From CALMEC01 sp031372145 (lineage in GTDB: Bacteria > Actinomycetota > Thermoleophilia > Miltoncostaeales > Miltoncostaeaceae): a stretch of 13,031 nt of DNA. Positions 1-6,015 of this stretch are shown one piece after another (position 1 is the stretch's first letter; each line of letters begins with the position of its first letter). Location of the stretch: NCBI GenBank assembly GCA_031372145.1, contig JANMKR010000196.1, positions 1 through 13,031 on the forward strand, read 5' to 3'. A program made the translations under genes and the position numbers. The notes beneath the pieces are model-generated. The model ran no database searches, was not told the origin of the DNA, and saw nothing but the letters and a program-made list of their open reading frames with translations.

Positions 1-90
1 CCAGCGGATCGAATCCGGCGGAGCTTTGCAGCCGCCAAACCGCCAAGAGACTTCCGTGACAGGGCACGAGAAACATGCATGTTCTCTGGC

Positions 91-115
91 GTTTGAGATC
101 CCGGTGAACGGGCAC
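91..115 (+). promoter_or_regulatory. candidate SigF/SigB-type promoter of the sigma gene
   Basis: GTTT at 91-94 and GGGCAC at 110-115 are separated by exactly 15 bases. The known SigB/SigF consensus is close to GTTT, about 15 bases, then GGGTAT or GGGTA. The -10 element here is imperfect (GGGCAC). A transcript starting near 122 would leave a leader of about 75 nt before the ATG at 196 but only a few bases before the TTG at 127, so the site favours the ATG start. It would make the sigma factor autoregulated. It is one of three similar sites in the window. Confidence 0.35.
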
Positions 116-195
116 TCTCTAGTCTGTTGGCTACGTCCTTCCGCCGTCCGATCGACGAGCACGGCGATGACACGATCGGATTGCCAGAGAGCCGC

Positions 196-903
196 ATGTC
201 AACGCTTCGCCCACGACACGACTCGACGGACCGTGATGCGCTCATCATGGACCACATGCCCCTGGTGAAGGCGCTGGCACGTCGGTACGCGAACAGGGGC
301 GAGCCCCTTGATGACCTGATCCAGGTCGGCACCATCGGACTCATCAAGGCCATCGATCGGTTCGACCCTGACCGCGGGACGGCGCTTGCGAGCTTCGCGA
401 CGCCGACGATCCTCGGCGAGATTCGCCGTCATTTCCGTGACCGGACCTGGATGGTGCACGTCCCACGTGGTCTTCAGGACGTCCATTCGGCCGTCAACCG
501 GACGATTGACGACATGACCTCTCGGCTTCGTCGAAGCCCCTCCGTCCAGGAGGTCGCGACCGAGCTCGGCCTGAGTCAGGACGAGGTGCTTGACGCCATT
601 GCCGCCGGCGCCGCGTACCAACCGTTGTCACTGTCGCGACCACCGAGCGGACTCGACGATGACGATCCGATCGATGTGAGCGTCGAGGAGGAAGGCTTTG
701 AGTGGGCCGAGGGTCGGGCGTCGATCGGCAACCGGATCTCGAAGCTGCCGGCACGGGAGCGACGCATCGTGGCGTTACGGTTCAACGGTGGGATGACGCA
801 GTCCGAGATCGCCGAGGTTGTCGGCATCTCGCAGATGCACGTCTCGCGATTGCTCGCCAAAGCCCTCAAGACACTTCAAGACAGCGTCGACCCCGCCGTC
901 TGA
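196..903 (+). CDS. SigB/SigF-family RNA polymerase sigma factor
   Basis: A sigma-70 family protein of about 235 residues, of the stress/sporulation (SigB/SigF/SigG) group. Region 2 is clear: HMPLVKALARRYANRG, then DDLIQVGTIGLIKAIDRFDP and a GEIRRHFRDRTW stretch for core binding and -10 recognition. Region 3 contains RSPSVQEVATELGLS. The C-terminal region 4 carries a helix-turn-helix (MTQSEIAEVVGISQMHVSRLL) for -35 recognition. Start choice: an in-frame TTG at 127 would add 23 residues; I prefer ATG 196 because family members usually begin shortly before region 2 and a candidate promoter lies at 91-115. The Shine-Dalgarno sequence is weak (AGAG just upstream). The 3' end overlaps the convergent STAS gene by 28 bp. 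In this family activity is normally held by an RsbW-like anti-sigma kinase and released by a dephosphorylated STAS protein; such partners are encoded downstream in this window. Confidence 0.93.
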   Translation: MSTLRPRHDSTDRDALIMDHMPLVKALARRYANRGEPLDDLIQVGTIGLIKAIDRFDPDRGTALASFATPTILGEIRRHFRDRTWMVHVPRGLQDVHSAVNRTIDDMTSRLRRSPSVQEVATELGLSQDEVLDAIAAGAAYQPLSLSRPPSGLDDDDPIDVSVEEEGFEWAEGRASIGNRISKLPARERRIVALRFNGGMTQSEIAEVVGISQMHVSRLLAKALKTLQDSVDPAV

Positions 904-1319
904 CGTACTCGCACTGCACGTTTTGAGGCGTCAGCGGCGTGCTCGGGATCGGCGGATGGTTGGGCCAGCGCGTCCTGTCGCGTCGGATAGCAGGCGAAGG
1001 CGTCCTGGGGGCTCAGCAGGTCGAACATGCGCGCAGTGGCGCCGCCGCTGGGTCCCTGAACGATTCGCAGGATGTCCTGTCCGGGCCGCGTGAGCGCGCC
1101 GCGTGTGCGCAGAAGCCAATTGATCGTCGAGCAGTCGATGAAGGTGGCTTCGCGCAGGTCGACGACGGCGAGGTTGCAGCGTGGCCACACGCCACTCGTT
1201 TGCTGCTCCAAGAGCGGTGCCGTCGCCATGTCGTGTTCGCCTTCGAGTGCGATCAGCCACGTGCCGTTGTTGTCGCAATGCGTGACGGTGACGGTGCCCG
1301 GGGCGCGTTCCGAGCTCAT
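876..1319 (-). CDS. STAS-domain protein (anti-sigma antagonist-like) with Cys at the phosphosite
   Basis: A 147-residue protein with a STAS fold pattern: a first strand (WLIALEGEHDMATAP, matching the L-x-GE-x-D motif of anti-anti-sigma factors), then AVVDLREATFIDCSTINWLL. In SpoIIAA/RsbV proteins the last segment is D-S-S/T-G-L, and the Ser directly after Asp is phosphorylated by the anti-sigma kinase. Here that position is Cys63 (codon TGC) and the Gly is Thr65. The protein therefore may not be switched by Ser phosphorylation. A tail of about 30 residues follows the domain, rich in Ala, Arg and Ser and not recognised. Its start overlaps the stop of the upstream Cys-rich gene (ATGA), so the two are probably translationally coupled. 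The 3' end overlaps the sigma gene's 3' end by 28 bp in convergent orientation. The family is secure; the role is inferred. Confidence 0.85.
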   Translation of the reverse strand: MSSERAPGTVTVTHCDNNGTWLIALEGEHDMATAPLLEQQTSGVWPRCNLAVVDLREATFIDCSTINWLLRTRGALTRPGQDILRIVQGPSGGATARMFDLLSPQDAFACYPTRQDALAQPSADPEHAADASKRAVRVRQTAGSTLS

Positions 1320-1720
1320 GATGGTCGGCCTGATCGTCCGCTCGAGGCGGAGCGGGCGTCGGTGTCGCGGGCGATGCGCAGACCCCAGCCTTCGATCTTG
1401 TCGATCACGGAGAAACGCGGACCTTCACTCACGACCTCTTCCGACTCGGGATTCTCGTGATTCAGGACGACCGCAAAGTGCGTCGATGCGGACCGAACCG
1501 ACTCGTACTCGGCTCTCGTGAGTTCGATCGTCTGCGTGCAGTCGGCATCCCCGCATTCGCAGATGTAGGCCGTCATGGGATCGGCGCCGAAGCGCTCGCT
1601 CGCGGTCTCGATCCATTCGTTCTGCTCACGAAACCGCGCTTCGTTGCGGGCCTCGCGCTCGCGCCAGCTCACCATGTCGGACGCGTCTCGCCCGTCGGCG
1701 ACGTCGACGGGCGACGCCAT
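1316..1720 (-). CDS. small protein with C-x-C-x4-C motif, unknown function
   Basis: A 134-residue protein with a charged N-terminal helix (REREARNEARFREQNEWIE), then YICECGDADCTQTIELTRAE with Cys54, Cys56 and Cys61, then a FAVVLNHENPE segment with His88. I recognise this arrangement (CEC-x4-C, I-x-LT-x2-EYE, a later His) from short uncharacterised proteins common in actinobacteria. No biochemical function is known to me. Three Cys plus a His suggest metal binding or a redox-sensitive site (inference). The C-terminus after about residue 118 is Arg/Ser-rich and probably disordered. An alternative start at Met16 (ATG ending at 1675) is possible because family members often begin just before the RERE helix; neither start has a convincing ribosome binding site. 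The stop overlaps the start of the STAS gene by 4 bases. Confidence 0.78.
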   Translation of the reverse strand: MASPVDVADGRDASDMVSWREREARNEARFREQNEWIETASERFGADPMTAYICECGDADCTQTIELTRAEYESVRSASTHFAVVLNHENPESEEVVSEGPRFSVIDKIEGWGLRIARDTDARSASSGRSGRPS

Positions 1721-1955
1721 TGCGGCGCAGCGAAATACCAGCCTGCATGTGCGGTCTTGAACGTGACCACGACGGCACCTCTACGATCCACATCGTCGTC
1801 GACCGCTTGTTTGAGCCGACTTGACGAGACGCCGAACGATTGTTTCGGCGTCGTGCGGCCGGGTGCTGAGGCCGCATGCGCAAGGTAGCACCGAGGCTCG
1901 GCGCACGCAACGGCTCCCGACACGCGCGCGGCGGAAAGCGTAAACTTCGTTCCGC
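1721..1955. other. intergenic region between divergent genes
   Basis: This 235-bp stretch separates the leftward Cys-rich gene from the rightward ANTAR gene and should hold both promoters. The rightward candidate (1842-1866) is listed separately. Downstream of it, at 1888-1904, lies a compact hairpin (CCGA-GGC-TCGG with a further GC pair outside) that would fall in the ANTAR gene's leader. On the minus strand TGGTAT (plus-strand ATACCA at 1735-1740) resembles a SigF -10, but no GTTT stands at the right distance. No coding sequence is supported here. Confidence 0.5.
1842..1866 (+). promoter_or_regulatory. candidate SigF/SigB-type promoter of the receiver-ANTAR gene
   Basis: GTTT at 1842-1845 is followed after exactly 15 bases by GGGTGC at 1861-1866, close to the SigB/SigF consensus (GTTT, about 15 bases, GGGTAT). 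The leader to the ATG at 1956 would be about 80 nt. The spacer matches the sites in front of the sigma gene and the MarR gene. Confidence 0.4.
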
Positions 1956-2549
1956 ATGAAAACGGGACCAACTCGACAACTGCGGATTCTCCTGGCCGAC
2001 GAACGTCGGCAGAAGCTTGAGCACGTCGCACGTGTGGTGACCCGTCTGGGGCATGCCGTCATCGCGAAAGAGACCAACATCTCGGCCGTTGCAGCGCTCA
2101 CAGAACAGGAACCGCTCGATGTCGCGATCGTCGCCGTCGGCGCCGACACCGAGCACGCGCTTGATCTTATCGGCAGGATCGTGCGCGAGGCGACGTGCCC
2201 GGTGATCGCGTTGCTCGACATCGAAGACCCGTCGTTCATCCGCGAGGCGGCAAAGCGCGGCGTGTTCGCCTACATCACCAACGGCGACGACCAGTTCGAG
2301 GGTGCGATCGAGGTGGTGTTGCACCGGTTTGCCGAGTACCACGACCTGGAGGGCGCGTTCGGTCGCCGCGCGCTCACCGAGCGTGCGAAGGGCATCCTGA
2401 TGGAGCGCCACTCGATTGACGAGGAGGCAGCCTTCCTGATGCTGCGCGAGCACTCCCGCAGCGCCAACCGCAAACTGATCGATGTCGCCCAAGCCGTCCT
2501 CGAAGCGCACTCACTCCTGCCCAACAAGGCGGACGAAACAACCCCCTGA
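1956..2549 (+). CDS. pseudo-receiver ANTAR-domain protein
   Basis: A 197-residue protein with an N-terminal CheY-like receiver fold (about 9-125) and a C-terminal ANTAR domain (about 133-187). The ANTAR part is clear: RRALTERAKGILMERHSIDE, then AAFLMLREHSRSANRKLIDVAQAV. ANTAR domains in known proteins bind RNA hairpins and prevent transcription termination. The receiver looks inactive for phosphotransfer. The acidic pair after strand 1 is ADE. The phospho-acceptor Asp expected in DVAIVAVG is Ala60. The conserved Lys near GVFAYIT is replaced by Asn109. I recall similar actinobacterial ANTAR proteins with the same degeneration, so the loss is probably ancestral and the fold may act in dimerisation or ligand sensing. 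The start is ATG 1956, with no strong ribosome binding site. It converges with the hypothetical gene ending at 2562, only 12 bp away. Confidence 0.9.
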   Translation: MKTGPTRQLRILLADERRQKLEHVARVVTRLGHAVIAKETNISAVAALTEQEPLDVAIVAVGADTEHALDLIGRIVREATCPVIALLDIEDPSFIREAAKRGVFAYITNGDDQFEGAIEVVLHRFAEYHDLEGAFGRRALTERAKGILMERHSIDEEAAFLMLREHSRSANRKLIDVAQAVLEAHSLLPNKADETTP

Positions 2550-2561
2550 CGCGACGTCGGT

Positions 2562-3089
2562 CTACGAAGACGGGGCTGGTTCGCCGAGCGGATACCCTTC
2601 GTTTTCGGCGCGAGCCGCGTCCTGTTCGTCGTCAAGGCGATCTTCGGGGTGGCTGGTGATGATGCGCTTCGCGGTCTGACGCAACGCGTCGGCGGTCGGA
2701 GTCGTGGTGTCGCGTCGCCACAGAACCGCGATGTGCAACACCGAATCGTCGAACACGATGTTGAGTCGTGGCTGAGCGGAGAACTGCCCCTCGTCGATGC
2801 CGGCATGCCACTCGCCGCAGACGAATTCGTCTTCCTTGATCGCGAAGAAGCCCCCGGTGTCGAGCATGAAGGCCTCGAGATCGTCACCCTGCGCACGGCG
2901 TCCGGTGAGTTCGGGCTGGCCTGGCGGCGATCCGACCAAGATGCCCCGGGCGGCAAGGCGAAACGGGCCGCGGATGTCACCGACGCGCAACTCCACGAGG
3001 ACCTCGCGGCCGACGAGGTCCGTCACCTTTGCGAGCGTCGTCGCATAGTCGAGCGGTTCCAGCTGTCGCGTGGTGTCCTTGCCGGTCAT
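2562..3089 (-). CDS. hypothetical protein, mostly beta-rich, unknown function
   Basis: A 175-residue soluble protein I do not recognise. Residues 22-55 alternate hydrophobic and polar positions (VTDLVGREVLVELRVGD, then FRLAARGILVG), followed by FMLDTGGFFAIKEDEFVCGEW and later LNIVFDDSVLHIAVLWRRD. The pattern suggests a small beta-barrel or sandwich. The last 30 or so residues are acidic and probably disordered. There is no signal peptide or membrane segment. The start is well supported by an unusually strong Shine-Dalgarno sequence (3094-3104) ending 4 bases before ATG. It lies about 100 bp downstream of the last STAS gene on the same strand, so it may be the tail of that operon or have its own promoter. 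Coding status is likely given the ribosome binding site and length. Confidence 0.72.
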   Translation of the reverse strand: MTGKDTTRQLEPLDYATTLAKVTDLVGREVLVELRVGDIRGPFRLAARGILVGSPPGQPELTGRRAQGDDLEAFMLDTGGFFAIKEDEFVCGEWHAGIDEGQFSAQPRLNIVFDDSVLHIAVLWRRDTTTPTADALRQTAKRIITSHPEDRLDDEQDAARAENEGYPLGEPAPSS

Positions 3090-3093
3090 GCAG

Positions 3094-3104
3094 ACCTCCT
3101 CCTT
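3094..3104 (-). promoter_or_regulatory. strong ribosome binding site
   Basis: The minus strand reads AAGGAGGAGGT ending 4 bases before the ATG of the hypothetical gene, close to the full anti-16S complement. It fixes that start and is the strongest site in the window; most neighbouring genes have weak ones. Confidence 0.75.
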
Positions 3105-3189
3105 GCTGTCAGTGGAGTCGGGTGTGGTCGCCCGTCCACGGCGTATGAAAATGCGACGCTCACGAGGCCCATTTCCCTATCAGCTCATC

Positions 3190-3537
3190 TCAGGATTCTG
3201 ACGCGTCGAACGCGGTGGCGATCTCGCTGACGTTGCCGACCACGATGAAGCGATCGGCAAGCTTGGTGAGTTCGAGCAGCCTGGGGATCGACGGTCCGTG
3301 GCACACCAACACCACGGGGCGCCCCCGGCCATCCGTCTGGGCCAGCCGCAGAAGCGCGCCGAGCCCCGAGGAGTCCACCAGGGCGACGTTGCTCAAGTCG
3401 AGGGCGATGTGGGACGCGTCGAGCACGATGTCCTCGACCGCCTTGCGAAAACGGGGGACGGTGTAGATGTCGAGTTCGCCCTCGAGCACGAACAGCGGTA
3501 CGCCGTCGGCAGTGCCCGGCGTGATCTCCAGTCCCAT
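3190..3537 (-). CDS. STAS-domain anti-sigma factor antagonist
   Basis: A 115-residue single STAS domain of the SpoIIAA/RsbV type. It has VPLFVLEGELDIYTVPRF at the N-terminus (the L-x-GE-L-D motif) and VALVDSSGLGALL with the intact phosphosite, Ser56 after Asp55. In the known switch the unphosphorylated form binds the anti-sigma kinase and frees the sigma factor; the kinase inactivates it by phosphorylating that Ser, and a SpoIIE/RsbU-type phosphatase restores it. It lies 96 bp downstream of another STAS gene. In that gap the minus strand has GTTT, 16 bases, then GGGGAC, a weak SigF-like match that could give it a separate transcript. No strong ribosome binding site is visible before the ATG. 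Confidence 0.92.
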   Translation of the reverse strand: MGLEITPGTADGVPLFVLEGELDIYTVPRFRKAVEDIVLDASHIALDLSNVALVDSSGLGALLRLAQTDGRGRPVVLVCHGPSIPRLLELTKLADRFIVVGNVSEIATAFDASES

Positions 3538-3633
3538 AGAGGACTGGTCCCCGATCGGCAGGAGGTCGAAACCTCGGGGGACATCATCGTCAGCGCGATT
3601 CGGAGTTCGCCGAGCTTCGACGTAACCTCGAAC

Positions 3634-3981
3634 TCAGTGGTCGCCGCCGGGGGCGGCCGCGCGAATGGCATAGATGCGTTCGAGTTGTGACAGCGCCAGC
3701 ACTTTCGCGACCATGCTGTCGGGCGCCACGACGAGTTCGAGGTCGATGCGTCGAGCGTCTCCGAGCTGTGCCACGTCGATCAACATCCGGATGCCAGAGC
3801 TGTCGAGATAGCGGATCTCGCGCAGATCAAGCGTCACCTTGGGCGCACGGAGCTCGGTTGCGAGCCGATTCGCGACGTCCTCGACGTTGGCCAGGTCGAT
3901 CTCGCCGGCAAGGCTGATCGTGGTCCCGGTCGGGCCGGTGGAGACATCAATGGCTGCCATGTTGTTGGAATCGTCGTTCAT
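3634..3981 (-). CDS. STAS-domain anti-sigma factor antagonist
   Basis: A 115-residue single STAS domain. The motif TTISLAGEIDLANVED near the N-terminus and LREIRYLDSSGIRMLIDVAQ in the middle are typical. The phospho-acceptor is Ser61 (after Asp60) and is intact. I use ATG at 3979-3981; an in-frame TTG two codons upstream (3987) and an internal ATG eight codons later are alternatives, none with a good ribosome binding site. It begins 33 bp after the stop of the CHASE3 phosphatase gene on the same strand, so the phosphatase and this protein are likely co-transcribed and this may be its substrate (inference from operon position). It is clearly different in sequence from the other two STAS proteins here, so they are not a recent duplication. 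Confidence 0.92.
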   Translation of the reverse strand: MNDDSNNMAAIDVSTGPTGTTISLAGEIDLANVEDVANRLATELRAPKVTLDLREIRYLDSSGIRMLIDVAQLGDARRIDLELVVAPDSMVAKVLALSQLERIYAIRAAAPGGDH

Positions 3982-4014
3982 CGTCAAGGGAGTGCGGTTC
4001 GAGCGGCAGCGACT

Positions 4015-6015
4015 CTACTGTCCCGGTCGGCCCGTCGCGACGGCATGCAGCGCGACGAGGACAAGGTCGTCTTGGAGTTCGCGGCCATCGGCAAACGCGA
4101 CGCTGGCGTCCTCGACGATCCTGACGGCGGTTTCGGCATCGCGGTGACCGGATCCCGCCAGCGTTGCCCGCAGCCGCTCAAGTCCGAAGAGCTGCTGGCC
4201 ACGGCGGGCTTCGAGCGCGCCGTCGGTATAGCAGAGCACCGTGTCGCCGTCGGCGATATCGGTCGTCACCTCGTCGAACGTCGCGTCGGCGAACACCCCG
4301 ATGAGCGAGCCCCGTGGGGACAGATCGACGATCGACCCGTTGCGGCGGCGCAGCAGCGGCGGGGGGTGGCCTCCCGCCGCCACGCGCAACGAACGTCCGT
4401 GCTCCGGCGAAATCGTCAGCCGCGCGCACATCGCCGTACAGAAGTCGCTTGCCGGGCTTTGATCGAGCAACGCCCGGTTGAGGATCTCGAGCAAGCGTCC
4501 GGGTGACGCCGTGGGATCCATCACCGCCGCGGTGCGCAATGTGTGCCGGGCCAGCCCCGTCAGCTGCGCCGCATCCGGGCCCTTGCCGCAGACGTCGCCG
4601 ACGACGATGCACCAGTCATCGCCTGCCGGGTAGATGTCGTAGAAGTCGCCACCGACGGCCGCATGCGGCGAGGCCGGCCGGTAGCGCGCGGCAACGTCGA
4701 TACCCGGGATGTCGGGAAGATCGGTCGGGAGCAAACCCTCTTGCAGCGTTCGCGCGATGGAGCGCTGCTCCTCGAGCAGACGCGCGTTCTCCACGGCGAA
4801 CCCGATTCGGATCGCGATGTCCTCGACGAACGCCAGATCCAGACTGCCGAACGCCCCGTCCGCGGCGGGTGGGCCGACGAGCAACACGGAGGACGATCCG
4901 AGGGCCCGAAGCGGCACCGCGACGACATCGATCGCGCTCGTTTCGTCAGGCTTGCCCAGCAGTTCGTGGTCTCGGTCAGCGGATTCGGCGGCGGCATCGA
5001 CTGCCGCGAGGTCGCTCTGGCCCTGGTCGACGACGCGCCGGACCAACGCGCCCAGGCCGTTCGGCTCGCGCGATGCCAGCGCCGACACAAGCGCCGCACG
5101 TGCCGCCGGGCTGCCGTCATCGACCAGGCCGGACGCGACGATTTCGTCGCCCTGGACGTCGGCGACTGCGGCCGGGGTCGCGAATGCGGCGCCGATCGTC
5201 TCGATCGCCCGATGCAGGCGTTCGCGGGCTCCGTGCGTCTCGTCCAGCGTGCGACTGAGGTCGGCCAGGAACCTGGACTTGGCGTCGCGGTGCTCGGCGG
5301 CGGTCCGCGCCGTTGTCGCGCGATCACGTTCCTGCGCCAGTTCGCGCACGAGCGAGCCGATGCGGCGGGGCAGGCGCACGGCCAAGGCGGTCGCGATCGC
5401 GACCGCTGATCCGCCCAGCGCGATCAGGATGACCGTGAGCTTGTTCGTCAGCCGGTCCTGATCCCGAACCGCGCGGCCCGTCAATCGTTCGCGCTCGACG
5501 TCCAGCGCGGATGCGGTGGCGCGAAAGCGGTCGAAGACCACTTTGCCGTCATCCACCCGCAGCCGAGCGGCAGCGAGACCGTTGGGACCCTGGGACGCCA
5601 TTGCGATCTGCTGCTCGAAGTACGCCTCCAGTTGCCTGATCTGGTCGGCCTCGATGTCGACGAGCGGTCGCAGTTGCGGCTGATCGTCGATGTGGTCACG
5701 CACCACCCCGAGGGCGCGCCGGACGTCGCGGCGTCCCAGACGATACGGATCGAGGCTCGATCGCTGACCGGTCGCCAGAAGACCCCGCACACCCGTCTCC
5801 TCGTTGAGCATGGCGACCTCCATGTTGCGGATGGCGGTCCTCAAGGGAATCACGGTGCCGATGAACGTCGCCTTGGATCGATCGTTGATCTCGCGGGAGA
5901 TCCACAGCGCCGTCCCCAGGACCAGCGCGAGCAGGCCGACGAGAACGCCGAACGCGACGGCCAGGCGTCGCCCGGCGCCTGCGCCCCGGCTGTGGGGTTC
6001 AATCTCCTCCCGCAC
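4015..6015 (-). CDS. membrane CHASE3-GAF-SpoIIE (PP2C-type) serine phosphatase
   Basis: A sensor phosphatase of about 666 residues. Order: TM1 (about 18-39, LAVAFGVLVGLLALVLG); an extracytoplasmic CHASE3-like domain (about 41-188, with the typical AMLNEETGVRGLLATGQ); TM2 (about 193-215); a coiled linker; a GAF-like domain (about 270-413); and a C-terminal SpoIIE/RsbU-type PP2C domain (about 418-657). Phosphatase motifs are intact: VGGDFYD, GDVCGKG, AGGHPPPLL, CYTDGALEAR and the late DD of LQDDLVLVAL, which include the expected metal-binding Asp residues. The family dephosphorylates STAS proteins; two STAS genes follow directly. Start: GTG at 6013-6015, preceded by AGGA at an 8-base distance and overlapping the upstream GAF-ANTAR gene by 17 bp. 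The open frame continues upstream to 6126, but that part is Arg-rich and lies entirely within the other gene. Likely signal: an unknown periplasmic or membrane stress cue. Confidence 0.92.
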   Translation of the reverse strand: MREEIEPHSRGAGAGRRLAVAFGVLVGLLALVLGTALWISREINDRSKATFIGTVIPLRTAIRNMEVAMLNEETGVRGLLATGQRSSLDPYRLGRRDVRRALGVVRDHIDDQPQLRPLVDIEADQIRQLEAYFEQQIAMASQGPNGLAAARLRVDDGKVVFDRFRATASALDVERERLTGRAVRDQDRLTNKLTVILIALGGSAVAIATALAVRLPRRIGSLVRELAQERDRATTARTAAEHRDAKSRFLADLSRTLDETHGARERLHRAIETIGAAFATPAAVADVQGDEIVASGLVDDGSPAARAALVSALASREPNGLGALVRRVVDQGQSDLAAVDAAAESADRDHELLGKPDETSAIDVVAVPLRALGSSSVLLVGPPAADGAFGSLDLAFVEDIAIRIGFAVENARLLEEQRSIARTLQEGLLPTDLPDIPGIDVAARYRPASPHAAVGGDFYDIYPAGDDWCIVVGDVCGKGPDAAQLTGLARHTLRTAAVMDPTASPGRLLEILNRALLDQSPASDFCTAMCARLTISPEHGRSLRVAAGGHPPPLLRRRNGSIVDLSPRGSLIGVFADATFDEVTTDIADGDTVLCYTDGALEARRGQQLFGLERLRATLAGSGHRDAETAVRIVEDASVAFADGRELQDDLVLVALHAVATGRPGQ

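Noticed and set aside
1..36. GGATCGAATCC near the left edge resembles a tRNA T-loop, with a GGCGG/CCGCC hairpin beside it.
   Set aside because: The 5-bp T stem does not pair properly on either strand and no CCA end or acceptor stem follows. The hairpin at 17-36 has no T tract. Left unannotated; I see no supported gene before the sigma factor.
1626..2510. A 294-codon minus-strand frame over the ANTAR gene and the divergent intergenic region.
   Set aside because: It runs antisense to a clear receiver-ANTAR gene and no protein family is visible.
3128..3153. Possible minus-strand SigF-like site (ATTT, 15 bases, GGGCGA) before the hypothetical gene at 2562-3089.
   Set aside because: Both boxes are degenerate; in GC-rich DNA such a match is expected by chance.
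3190..3981. The two adjacent STAS genes as a recent tandem duplication.
   Set aside because: Apart from the DSSG core and family motifs their sequences differ widely, so they are old paralogs rather than a recent repeat.
4503..5409. Long plus-strand open frames opposite the CHASE3 phosphatase gene.
   Set aside because: They are antisense shadows of a high-GC gene: Arg- and Ala-rich translations without domains, while the minus-strand frame has intact PP2C motifs.
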